Under the pieces are notes generated by a model. That model saw nothing but the letters and a program-made list of their open reading frames with translations, did no database searches and had not been told where the DNA came from. From assembly GCA_030704615.1 (NCBI GenBank), contig CM060732.1, positions 5,830,001 to 5,894,000 on the forward strand: DNA of 64,000 bases, read 5' to 3'. This stretch comes from Takakia lepidozioides (taxonomy: Eukaryota; Streptophyta; Takakiopsida; Takakiales; Takakiaceae). The translations under genes were made by a program, and so were the position numbers. Positions 33,079-42,844 of the stretch are shown one piece after another (within the stretch, counting starts at the first letter, position 1; each line of letters opens with the position of its first letter).

Positions 33079-34308
33079 TCATCGTTTCTTCTCTGCCATC
33101 TGAAGTGCAGAGTCCTCTGCCATGTCAAAAGAGTCCGCTGAAGAAACAGTAGTATCAGAATCCTCGTCTCCCCTTAGGTGTTTTAACGGCCGAACTTTAA
33201 GTGGAATCCTGTGTGGCATACAATGTTGTCCAACCATATCTGGAAGTTTAAATTGTACAACTTGTTGTAAGTGCTGGCACGCAAAATTAGTGAACGTCCT
33301 AAACTCCTTATCTGTATAGGTAAGAGGTGTGCCAATGACTTGGGAACAGTGCAAGTATTTCCATGCCTCATGTCCCTTAAAGAAAATATCCTCAGGGCCG
33401 AATTTCTGTGTTGTCAAATTGTTCCAAGCCGAATGAAACCATGAACGAAGTTGGGAATCCTTCTACATCATAACTTTTGCATCATATAGGTACATATGAG
33501 GTGGCACTGAAGGTAAGACCCAATGATCCCCACTGGAATAACTCAGAAATTGCGATTGCATCCTCTACTGCTCAATGTGATAATGTGCCAGAAAACAAGC
33601 AGCATAGTATAATCCACAGCCCAGGACAATACTTGATACCTCCTTGGTTTTGGTATAAATGTACTCATGTACAACTTGGAAGGCAATTAATTCCTTCAAT
33701 ATGGTACCTGCTTCAGACCAGTACCTCGCAAAGTGATGATCCTCAATGGGTCGATTGTTCGGAAGAACCTTAGTCCCAATCACCACTGGCAGCCAAATGC
33801 GCATGATCTGGTAGTAATGAGCCAACGACTGTGGCGGACTAAATTCCTTCCAAGCCAAATCCAACACAATTGGAATTTGGTTGAAGGGCATAATCATAGC
33901 CCGACTGTACTCCCATGCAGCAGGAGTCTTAGGTGGGTTAAAAGCAGCATCCCCCCATACCTCAGGCTGTGGTGTGGCTGTAGTAACAACAGGGTCAGTT
34001 ACCTGCACAGTCACTTGTTGTGGTATTGGTACCACTGGCATCTTCTGCACCCCTTGCGAAGAAGACTGAAAAATTAGAGTTCTGGCATGTAAATAAGTAG
34101 CCATCAGCTGCTCCTCAGGTACAAAGACTCTCTTGTCAATATTTGAACTCAGGTCATCCACCTGAGTCTGCAGGCCTTCTACATCCTCCTGTAGCTCCGC
34201 TATCCTACTATAGACATTGTCTATAGTAGTTGTGGCAATGTTCTGCACCTGCAGTCTGAGCTCATTCATCTCGCCCTGGGTGAGCTTCCGTGGTGCTTTG
34301 CCTTCCAC
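33079..34308 (-). pseudogene. Third ORF of second element, C-terminal part
   Basis: A short coiled stretch (IAELQEDVEGLQTQVDDLSS) leads to the conserved domain with AWEYSRAMIMPFNQIP and FARYWSEAGTILKELIAF, homologous to 27167-27530. A further segment (EDIFFKGHEAWKYLHCSQ) follows and the ORF ends in TGA at 33079-33081. The frame is interrupted only by TAG at 33565-33567 and 33463-33465. The acidic, basic-tipped C terminus resembles that of the other element. Its function is unknown. Confidence 0.6.
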
Positions 34309-35679
34309 CGGCCCTTGTGCTAACCAGACCTACATAAGGTGGTTATCCACCAAGTCGTGTGTGGCACCCCTGTGAGTCTGCTCCTCTATGAGCCTGTACA
34401 CATCTAACTGCTGCTATAAAGCCTCCATGCGCTTCGCATGAGGTTCAACCAAACTCGCATAGGCAGCAGCCAGATTATTGGCTTCCTTCCAAGCCTTGTT
34501 AGCCACAGAGAGTTCATTTCTATTGACCATGACTGTTTGTTGCAACTCCAGGATGTACCTCTCTTGGTCAGCCTCAACCTCTCTGTATTGCTTGAAAGTA
34601 TTCTCATTGCGATAGATTGTATTCTTCATATCAACAATGAGTTTCGCCTGCTCGATTATCTCTGCTTCTGCCTTCATACATCTCTCCCCTTGTCTGTTAA
34701 CTTCTAATGCAGTTTGCTCAAGAGTAGTTGTGAGTGTAGCACATTGTATGGTCATCCTCTCATATACTACCTGCAACTCTGTATGTAGTGCATTCACTTC
34801 TTGCAACTTGCCCTCATGCTTCACCTGCATTTGGTATAACTGTTGTTTATGTGCTTCGTGCAACTGGTCTTGTGCGAGACCTGCTTCAATCAAATGTCCC
34901 TTGGCCAACTGCAAAGCGACCTTTGTGTCTTCTAACTCTTGCTGTAACTTGAGATTGACCTCCTCATCGACCTTGTTTGCACACTCAGTGGCAAGTCGAG
35001 CCTCAAACTCCTTCCTGAGTTCCTCCCTCAAAGCTGCCAATTGGGTAGATGGAACATGGGATTTCACATAAGTGCCCAATAAATTAAGTGTTCTGCTTAT
35101 GGAACTCATAAGCATGGCCTGCTGAGGGTCATCATGGTGAGCTTGCTGCTGTTCTCCCTGATCCTCGACAGTGTGATGCCTCACCAACCATTCAGGCCAT
35201 TGCCCCACCAGATTCTCTTCCTGAACCACCTCATCCGCCACAGGTGCTGCAGTGTCTTGATATTCTACCCCTGGTACCTCCATCACAGGTGTGGGTATTA
35301 CATGCACAACAGGGTTTTCCCTGGACAACCGCTGCACCTCTGGAATCACTGATTCCCTTACCAAGCCAGAGTTTTCATAGAGAAGGTCACCCTTTTCAAT
35401 TTCGGCCACGACCTGCTCTGTAGTGGGTATGTCCAACCTTTCTCCTTCCAGAGCGATTGGGGGTGAAGTCATAGCATGTACTAACTGTGGAACCTCCAAA
35501 ACATCTGAGTCAATTGGTTGTGGTGGCTGTGGTATCGAATTGACTTCCTCTTCCCTCTCTGAAGGCCGTGCTTCCAATAATAGCAGCTCTCTGTGCTGCT
35601 GTGCCCCATCATGCACAAGAGCTTGGGAAACATTATCGTGCGGTTTCCGTGAAGCCAGTGGATCCGCCACTACAGTCAT
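34309..35679 (-). pseudogene. Third ORF of second element, coiled-coil part
   Basis: A proline/glutamate-rich N-terminal part precedes a long coiled coil of about 200 residues (LREELRKEFEARLATEC, LQQELEDTKVALQLAKGHL and so on). It lies in one frame with both neighbours. TAG codons at 35689-35691, 34414-34416 and 34330-34332 are the only interruptions. It corresponds to the coiled coil at 26253-27119 of the other element. Confidence 0.6.
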
Positions 35680-36437
35680 ACCCCCCCTCTATCTCTTAGA
35701 TTGGTGTTGCCCTACCAGTCCACCCTCACTGTGTGAAGAGCCCTGCTCTTCAATTGCAGCGGTTTCTGCCTCAAACACTCCCATCTCCTTACGTTCCCGA
35801 GTATCAAGTATGCAAGAATCAAGAATTATTTGGGCAATGACTGGACCGGACACAATGATTGGAGACTTAGCAGCAGTGCCCTGTAACCTCTTCATCTCGT
35901 CCACCAATCCATTGTACATTAACTCCGCCTAAGCGACATCCTCTCCCCTCAAAGCTTTCAGGATCTCCTCTGTGAATGACCTGCTCAAATACTGTTGGTT
36001 CTGTTTCATGGCAAACAAAACGTTCAATATTTGGCCAACTTCCCTAAGCCCTGGGTACTCGGCTTTGGTACAAGCGTAACCTTGAGTTTTAAAGAAACTC
36101 CCTTCTTGGAACAAATTCCCTATCTGCAATCTTGCCCTGTGCTCATCCACATCCACATGTCCTGATGGCAAATCAAACAATTGCTGCAGGTACTGGGGAG
36201 TAATTTCTATATCTACTCCCCTCACCTGAGTAACTCCCGTCCGAGGCTCAAAATTTCTAAAGAAATTGTATCATGAATTGTCGATGATGCAAGGACCAGT
36301 CCTTGCGTAGCAGCCCCTCCAATCGCAACTCGCAATGCAGTCATTTCGGCATAAAGCTTGATGTCGGCAATCGTAATGTGTTGCGCACCTTCGTGCGGAG
36401 TGTCCCCTTGAGTGTCAGTGTTTGGCTCTTTTGGCAC
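35680..36437 (-). pseudogene. Third ORF of second element, N-terminal part
   Basis: EITPQYLQQLFDLPSGHVDV and TQGYACTKAEYPGLREV match the HILLTDKYLAEVFHLPS and QGYTCSHSKNHGFRKI segment near 25280-25450. A TAG lies at 35929-35931 and a frameshift near 36225 separates the first 71 codons (MPKEPNTDTQGDTPHEG), which start at 36437. The domain resembles plant transposon/plant mobile domains; this is a recognition by eye. Confidence 0.55.
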
Positions 36438-36779
36438 AACACAAACAAATTTGACTCGGGGTATCCTGTTTATTGGACTCGTGGGGCCATGGCCATCTTT
36501 CCATAATGGATGGCTTCATATCCTTTGCAGGGTTTGCTTTGCAGGGTTTGCTTTTCATCCAAACACTATCCGGCTTCTTGTGGCTTCTTGTCTTTCAAGA
36601 CAGTTTTTCTAGTTGGTGTCTCTCAGTGTGGTTGACTGCGGAGTTTGGTGCAGACTTCCGCCGTGCATGTCATTCTTACAGAAGATTGTAAACCCCAAAA
36701 TCCTTTGCATACATCGCCCGCAGTTATTGGGACAGTGCTACCCTTATTCACCTCAGTTCGTTTGGGGTGGATCCCCTCT

Positions 36780-39027
36780 CGAGAATTACGGGCTATCAGT
36801 TCGGGGGACCTTTTGTGGATCGCAACTTTGGGTCAGTGTAGGAAAACATCTCCAGGGAGGGAGACAGAATCGCTCGATTTCATTCCAATGCATGTAGTCT
36901 TCCACTGACTGCCACTGTAGATGACGATGGGTTTGCAGTTGTTCATGAGGATGAGCTGGTTACAATGTTCCCTCTGGAATTGGGTTATCTGCTTGTTCAA
37001 AAAGAGGTATATGACAAGGATGGGAATTTGGATTCTGGGCACTTGCAGAAACCATTGGTTGGCGAGTGTGAGAGGAAGTGGAGAGTCCTTCCAGGAACAT
37101 ACCGGTTCCTTGGATTAAAAGAGAGAAGACAATCAGCAGGATGAGTAGTTACCCCTGGCACTGCAGCATCGGTCGTGCAGCAGAAGGGCACAGTTCATGT
37201 GAAACAAGAGGTGAGCATATCCACTACGTTCGTGACTCTTTCAGACTCGTCCTCGGAGGATGTTTCTGAGATTCCTCCGCCAGTCCAGACTCCATTCTTG
37301 GATGATGACGAATTGCAGGAGATAACGAGTGTCATTCCGAAATTGAGAGCCCTCGCAGGGGTGCGTGGGTGCAAGAACGAACTGCGTTTTGTTGATTGGG
37401 AGTCCCTTCGGGTGCAGCGGGTTCAATATGTGCCAGCAGAGTTTGACGGGGACATTTTGTTTGAGCTCAACCCTCCCACGTCTTCCAGTGGACTAGCTGG
37501 GCTTCTGCAGGGCATGGACAAGAAACATGACGGATACCCTTGGTACAGGACAAAAACATCAAACATCCACAACGACATTGGATTGAAATTTCGGAGGTCG
37601 GTTTGCGTTGGACATTGCAAGTGCCTGAATACTTCTTGCCCTCACCTGAGAAACAACTCTAAACCAAACGAAAGTGAGTGGGAAGGGGTGCCCCTGAATC
37701 CTTTCACACCAGGGCTTGCCCCTCCCAAGACCAATACTTTTGTGTGCAGGTTCTGCAAACTTGCCCCGTCCTATGTTTCTGTGTGCCACACTCGTATGTA
37801 CCAGGTGGCACACCGCTGCAAGACAATGACTCGTGCTTGCATTCATATGGGTACACACGAGCATCATGTGTCGTAGGGAAGTTGCAGGGGTAGCGTGGAC
37901 ATCGCTAGAAATCTTCTGAAGCAGGAGTTCCACAATGCCCCTTGTGCAACACCTTCTGCTATAGCACTTGCAGCTAGCAATGCATTCCTGGAAAAACACA
38001 TACTGGGTGAAGGGGATGCGACACAACCAATGCTGGATGCAGATGCTCTCCATAGCAATTTGTGATATGCAGTCGGAGGACACTGAATCCCAAATGCTCA
38101 TGTGGAATTCTCTCCTGGCCGTCATGTAGCGCAATGGAATGCATAACACAAATTTTGCGGGGTTCATGGCTGATAGTGCACAGGCAAATTTCAATGCAGT
38201 GCGGCGCGTCTTTGGTTCGGGGGCATGGCAATTTGGACCCCCTCTTTCAAGAAATGCAAATAAAAAATATGCAAAGGCTCCAAGGGGACTCCAGATCCAA
38301 CATTCACAGGGGTGTTCCGACCTTATCATAGTGGGTCTAGTCAAAGGACCACAAGTTTTGGTTCTGCCCAGACAATATGGCACGATGCGTCAAGGGAACA
38401 GTTTGTCCTTCGGTGATAATGAAGCCCCCTCCGCCCGCAATTTGGGCTGTGAAACTTGGGACGTCGTTGTCATCAATCGAGATAAGCATGCTAGAGGAGG
38501 GGGGGTTCCGTCTTGCACGGTCCCGGGTGGTGCCCTCATGCACTCTGGGCACAAATGTGCCACATGCTCCGGCAATGCCTCCACCCGGTGCCGAATCCCA
38601 CCCAACAAAAAGAGATGGAAAAACAGTGCGCCGTGTCACTTCGGGTGCAGATCACGACTGCAAGATGGAATCGGCTAGAATTTTGCAGGCTCGGGTGACT
38701 CATATCATCGAAGTCCCGGCCCCGGGGTATGGACGGATTTACACAGTGTTGTCTACTGGCTCAGTTCTTCATGGCAAAGAATATCAGGTTACCGTGGGGA
38801 ATTTTCCTGCGTGCACTTGTCCGGATTTTGTAATGATGCGTGAGGGCGCTCTCGGCATGAGAGGGAAGTGGGTCCCCTGCAAGCATCAATATTACATATA
38901 CCTTATAATTATGTGCTGCGACGGTAAGAGAGACCAATTCATTCACCACGCCACACTAGGCTATGGAGAAGTCATCACTCTTCTACAGCGGGACACCTGC
39001 CGTGGGGCTCCGCCAGATTCTATGTGA
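36780..39027 (+). pseudogene. SWIM-type Mutator-like transposase, internally deleted
   Basis: An N-terminal region (about 36920-37560) contains VQYVPAEFDGDILFELNPP. A cysteine/histidine-rich block follows at 37600-37870 (CVGHCKCLNTSCPHL, FVCRFCK, then ACIHMGTHEHHV, like the GVHxHP segment of Mutator-like transposases). A catalytic fragment GFMADSAQANFNAV lies near 38150. The C-terminal SWIM finger is at 38805-38895 (CTCPDF, 17 residues on, WVPCKHQYY). Compared with the minus-strand relative at 42845-45989, the stretch between the second Asp motif and the C-terminal region is missing (about 38230-38370). Stops and frame changes show it is dead. Confidence 0.75.
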
Positions 39028-39437
39028 ACAGAAACGAGCCATGCCCACTTCCCGAGCTGGTTTCCAGCTTATCGTGTGGAGTCTTTGCATGTAGGACAAC
39101 ACACATACATTTTGTTTGCGGAACCAGGGCAATTGCACATGCCATTCATTGTAGGCGTCTTTCTCTGAATTGAAATAAAGTGTGACGATCATTCTGAGCT
39201 CAAATCTGCCATATGTTCATATTCCTCTTTTTGTGCAGACATCGCAGACATGGTGCATGGTGGCCCCTTTGTTTTGTCCACATTTGTCCACGGTAATAGG
39301 CCCTCTTCTTGCAATCCTTGCCTATAGGGCCTGCTTCTCCAGTACATTGGTGCCGCTCACGCTTCCCTGAAGCGTGAGCTCAGCTCACGCTTTGCAGGTA
39401 CGACGTGAGCTCAGCTCCCAAGCTCACGGGGCTGGGC
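39028..39437. other. Spacer with CGTGAGCTCAGCTCACG palindromes
   Basis: No gene was found. GCGTGAGCTCAGCTCACGC at 39371-39389, followed by CGTGAGCTCAGCTCCC, forms overlapping palindromes next to the DUF4218 fragment. Confidence 0.5.
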
Positions 39438-39881
39438 TCACGCCGTAGCTACGTTGAATGGGGTGTTCTTCAGTATGAAGTCATGCGTTTGCTCAATCAC
39501 CAAGGTTGGCAATGTTACCCTCTTCGATTTTTTGGGCAAAACGATGTCCTTGGTTCGTGCATCCTCCTCTTCCTTCCACATCCAAGGGGCTTCCTCATCC
39601 ACCCTTGCCATGTACTCCGTGCTATAGAACATAGCTTCTTGCAACGTATACCCCTCCGCCATGCTACCCTCCGGGTGCGCCATTTGTCTTACAAATCCTT
39701 TCAAAGTCTTCATATAATGCTCAAGGAAGTACATCCACTGAGAATGAACGGGGCCGGCAATCGAAGCCTCTTCCACTAAGTGCACTTGGATGTCAAAGAA
39801 GGAGGGATGAATGTGCATCTCCAACATACACATTACCTCCGCCGCCTCCTTCTTCATGCGTGGAAATTGCAATCCATGCAA
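39438..39881 (-). pseudogene. CACTA transposase DUF4218 fragment
   Basis: CMLEMHIHPSFFDIQVHL, then EEASIAGPVHSQWMYFLEH, YMKTLKGFVRQMAHPEGSM and GYTLQEAMFYSTEY, are hallmark stretches of the DUF4218 domain that follows the catalytic Tnp2-like part of plant CACTA transposases. About 147 codons are open. It ends in a variable acidic linker and TGA-like stops, and neither the catalytic domain nor DUF4216 is attached. The DUF4216-like fragment at 646-975 lies 38 kb away on the other strand and may come from the same family. Confidence 0.8.
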
Positions 39882-40212
39882 TACTCTTCGTCAGAGAAAA
39901 ATGCGTGCACATGCTCAGGTAGGATGGTAGAAAGAAACACAACATCGAATGATTTTGCTTTGTATAAAGCTTTGGCTTTAATTCAAAATGAACATCAAAT
40001 CAAACATCAAATCATGAAATCATCAATCATCTATCATCAAATCATCAAACCATCAAATACAATAATGAAATAAAGTCAACTAATTGTTTATGGAGGAACA
40101 AGATATTATTGCAAGACCATTGATCAAAGGTGCAATACTCTTCGTCACAAATCAACTCAAGCATATGCTCAGGTATGATGGTAGAGAGAAGCACAACATC
40201 GGATGATTTTGC
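39876..40212 (-). repeat. Direct repeat pair beside DUF4218
   Basis: About 85 bp (TGCAATACTCTTCGTCA...GATGATTTTGC) at 39876-39962 recur at 40128-40212 with about 80% identity. On the minus strand the second copy reads AKSSDVVLLSTIIPEHMLEL, possibly a duplicated exon end. AT-rich CATCAAAT repeats lie between them. Confidence 0.55.
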
Positions 40213-40259
40213 ATACATCAAACATTGAACGTAAAACATAAAACATCAAATGAACAGAT

Positions 40260-40436
40260 CGTCAATCGAATAATGATTAACGATGAACGATCTAAAGGAA
40301 TACTTCCATGATTTTGGAATAACAATTAACGATGACAGTTCATGATTAGCGATTAAAGATTATCGATTAGTGATTAGCCATTGAAACGATCTCTGATGAA
40401 ACGATTAGCGATTAGCGATTAGATCGTGGTTATTAG
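40260..40436. repeat. GATTAGC/ATTAACGATG simple repeats
   Basis: Short irregular units GATTAGCGATTAG, TTAACGATGA and ACGATC recur. This is low-complexity, non-coding sequence. Confidence 0.6.
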
Positions 40437-40566
40437 CCTAGACCGTGGTTGGATGGAAAACATGAAGTCCAAATTCCAACATGTGTGTGTACACAAAGCC
40501 TTTGCCGAAATCGGCCAATACTTTGTGCAAATGTATTACGCTGAGGTTATACTCAAAAAACAAATG

Positions 40567-40681
40567 GATTGAAGCGAAAGAAGAACATTTTGTGAAATAA
40601 CCGGTGGTTGTTGCGAAAGAAGAGCATTTTGTGAGCGAGTTTGTTGCAGCGGAAGAACAGGTCGTCCCTGGACAAATAAAT
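40567..40681. repeat. Inner inverted repeat, left arm
   Basis: About 115 bp matching 41766-41880 in reverse complement at roughly 90% identity (GAACATTTTGTGAAATAACC, GCAGCGGAAGAACAGGTCGT). The right arm abuts a TAGTG end. Confidence 0.75.
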
Positions 40682-41765
40682 CCACCGCGGCTCACCACTG
40701 GGACGATTGAGGGTCTAAGTGGTGGTGCACCAGATTTGGACTGGGCTACTTGTGGAACCCCCGTGACACCTACAGAAGTATATATAGGGAGTAGTAACCC
40801 CGAGAATGGTGCAAGCCCGTTGGTGACCAAAAACTAGTGAGTAAGCGTGCGAGCCGGACAACGACCAAGGTGTGGGGAGTTGTTCCGGACTACCATCTAC
40901 CAGAGGGAATTTCCACTAAGCCCAACAGGTCAAGGGTCGAGTGGGAGTGTGAGGGGGACCGTTATGCCCCGGTGAGCAGCCGAAGCTCCGAGTTGGCCCG
41001 GCGGCCAGTTTGGGAGTTAGGCGCGCGCATTAAAGCGAGTAACTATGACTTGAAGGGGAGCTTACCGAAGTGAGGTGCGTGACAAACATAGTGTATCTAC
41101 GTGGTTTTGTGGAGGGAAAGAATGTGAATTAAATATGATGCAAGAAAGGCCAAAATACAATTGGTCTACATGAACATCACTAATCGCTTCGGTCATTAAT
41201 GTCATCAATTGATTGCACTTCACCCAGGCCTGAGGTGGTCAAGAATTTTCAAACCCCAAAAAAAACATCCAGGAAGGACAAATAGGGATCAGGCATCCAC
41301 TCAGTTACGTTCTCGGTCATCGCATAGGAACAAAAAAGATCTGAGCCATGGAGCTGTGGGACGGTAATGCGGCACCGCATTTCCGTCCGGGGGAGACCTT
41401 CATACTCTTTAGAACGGAAGAAGTTGAAGACCGGCATCAGATGGATGTTGCTAAAATGTAAAGCTCTCATGATTGCATTTCAGAGGACTTTCTTTGGATA
41501 CAGCCAAATTTCACTTAGGGAATCCATTGATCCGGAGTGTTGAAAACGTGGAGTGAGGCCGCTTCTTTTGTCTTTCTTACATCTCTAACATGGGATACTC
41601 TAATGATAGTTTGGAATTGTACGCAGTTGTGAGCATTGTTCAACCAGCATTGTTCTCTTTTTTTGACAATCTTGGTTTAAATTAGTGCAATGTAACCAAG
41701 CAACCTCTATATATTGAAATGTGCGTAATTTATGGCCCTTGGCTTGCTCATGTCTATCTGTAGTG
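40682..41765 (+). mobile_element. Nested short CACTA-like element
   Basis: It carries the promoter/leader repeat shared with 240-645 (here 40690-41085), a 400-bp middle without recognisable coding, and a subterminal block (41509-41765) ending in TAGTG. That block is repeated directly at 41885-42144, also ending in TAGTG. The element is framed by 115-bp inverted repeats. I infer a non-autonomous derivative nested near the right end of a larger relative. Confidence 0.5.
40779..40786 (+). promoter_or_regulatory. TATA box, second copy
   Basis: TATATATAGGGAGTAGTAACCCCG is identical to the motif at 340-363 and lies in the same repeat block. Confidence 0.45.
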
Positions 41766-42144
41766 ATTTATTTGTCTAGGGACGACCTGTTCTTCCGCTG
41801 CAATAAACTCGTTCACAAAATGCTTTTCTTTCGCATCAACCGCCGGTTATTTCACAAAATGTTCTTCTTTTGCTCCAATCTATTTTTCACTTAGGGAATC
41901 CATTGATCCGAAGTGTTGAAAACTTGGAGTGAGGCCGCTTCTCTTGTCTTTCTTGCATCTCTAACATAGGATACTCTAATGATAGTTTGGAACTGTTCGC
42001 AGTTGTGAGCATTGTCCAACCAGCATTGTTGTCTCCCTTTGACGATCCTGGTTCAAAGTGCAATGTAACCAAACAACCTCTACATATTGAAATGTGCGTA
42101 ATTTATGGCCATTGGCTCGTTTGTGTCTATCCATAGACCTAGTG
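41509..42144 (+). repeat. Two direct copies of a CACTA subterminal block
   Basis: Copies at 41509-41765 and 41885-42144 share about 250 bp (TTCACTTAGGGAATCCATTGATCC to TGTCTATC...TAGTG) at about 90% identity. Both stop at TAGTG and then diverge. Confidence 0.8.
41766..41880. repeat. Inner inverted repeat, right arm
   Basis: Reverse complement of 40567-40681 (see that entry). Confidence 0.75.
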
Positions 42145-42197
42145 AGCGCCACCGCCTCCTTGAGTGCCTTTGGCACTCGAAGGTGCTTCAGCCCCCT
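42138..42197. repeat. Right inverted repeat starting CCTAGTG
   Basis: Reverse complement of 7-66, with about four mismatches. Confidence 0.6.
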
Positions 42198-42844
42198 TTC
42201 CTATTTGCTGCCACTGCCCCCACCACAGGGGCAGCCTCTCTCGTGTCCCGACCCCCGCCCTCATGGCAAAGGGCCGCGACAATGCTCGTCATAAATATAA
42301 GCTAAAAATATTCACGTACATGTTTGTAATGAGAGCATTTAAGTAATTGTCGGCTCCTTTGACTTGCACATGATGGGTGTAATTTGCTGGATATCCCATT
42401 CACATTTCCACCTCCATGTGATTTACATAGTGCAGAGTCTTGGTGCCATTTTGCATCACTTGCTCCAGTTGCACGACGTTGCCTTTGTGGAGGTTTACTA
42501 TTTCATGAGCAGAAACCATGAGCCATGAGCCATGAGCCGCATGAGCCGCATGAGCGGTGAGCCGAAGTCTAAGACACGCGGTTTTCATGAGCGGACTCCT
42601 CCAAATTTGGAAATGCGGTAGATTAAAAATATATAAAAATATTAGTTTTTTAATTTGATATTGCCGTTTTTGGAAGTTCCAGATCCTATAATGTGGCGAA
42701 GATATGTCGTCAGTAATAATTTCGCTCATGGTTTTTTAGATCCGCTCATGGAAATGAGTGACCGAGCTTGTACACTCTTCTGAATATGGATCCAGGGGAC
42801 CAGTGAGCTTGGCTTGCGGGCGCCCATCCTTTTCAAAGTTTCAG
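42198..42844. other. Non-coding spacer with ATGAGC clusters
   Basis: No gene was recognised. CATGAGC-type units cluster at 42506-42590 (for example CATGAGCCATGAGCCGCATGAGC), with single copies near 42722 and 42741. Similar motifs recur at 46733-46773 and 48980-49015. Confidence 0.5.

Larger units (their letters stand above)
31946..36445 (-). mobile_element. Second Tat-like LTR element, 3' half only
   Basis: On the minus strand the order is third ORF (36437-33079), polypurine tract and 3' LTR. The whole gag-pol half is absent: at about 36445 the sequence passes into Mutator-like DNA. The protein is homologous along its length to the third ORF of the element at 17.5-29.8 kb, and the purine tract/TAAA/TG junction is the same. 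The outer LTR edge near 31946 is uncertain. Confidence 0.7.
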
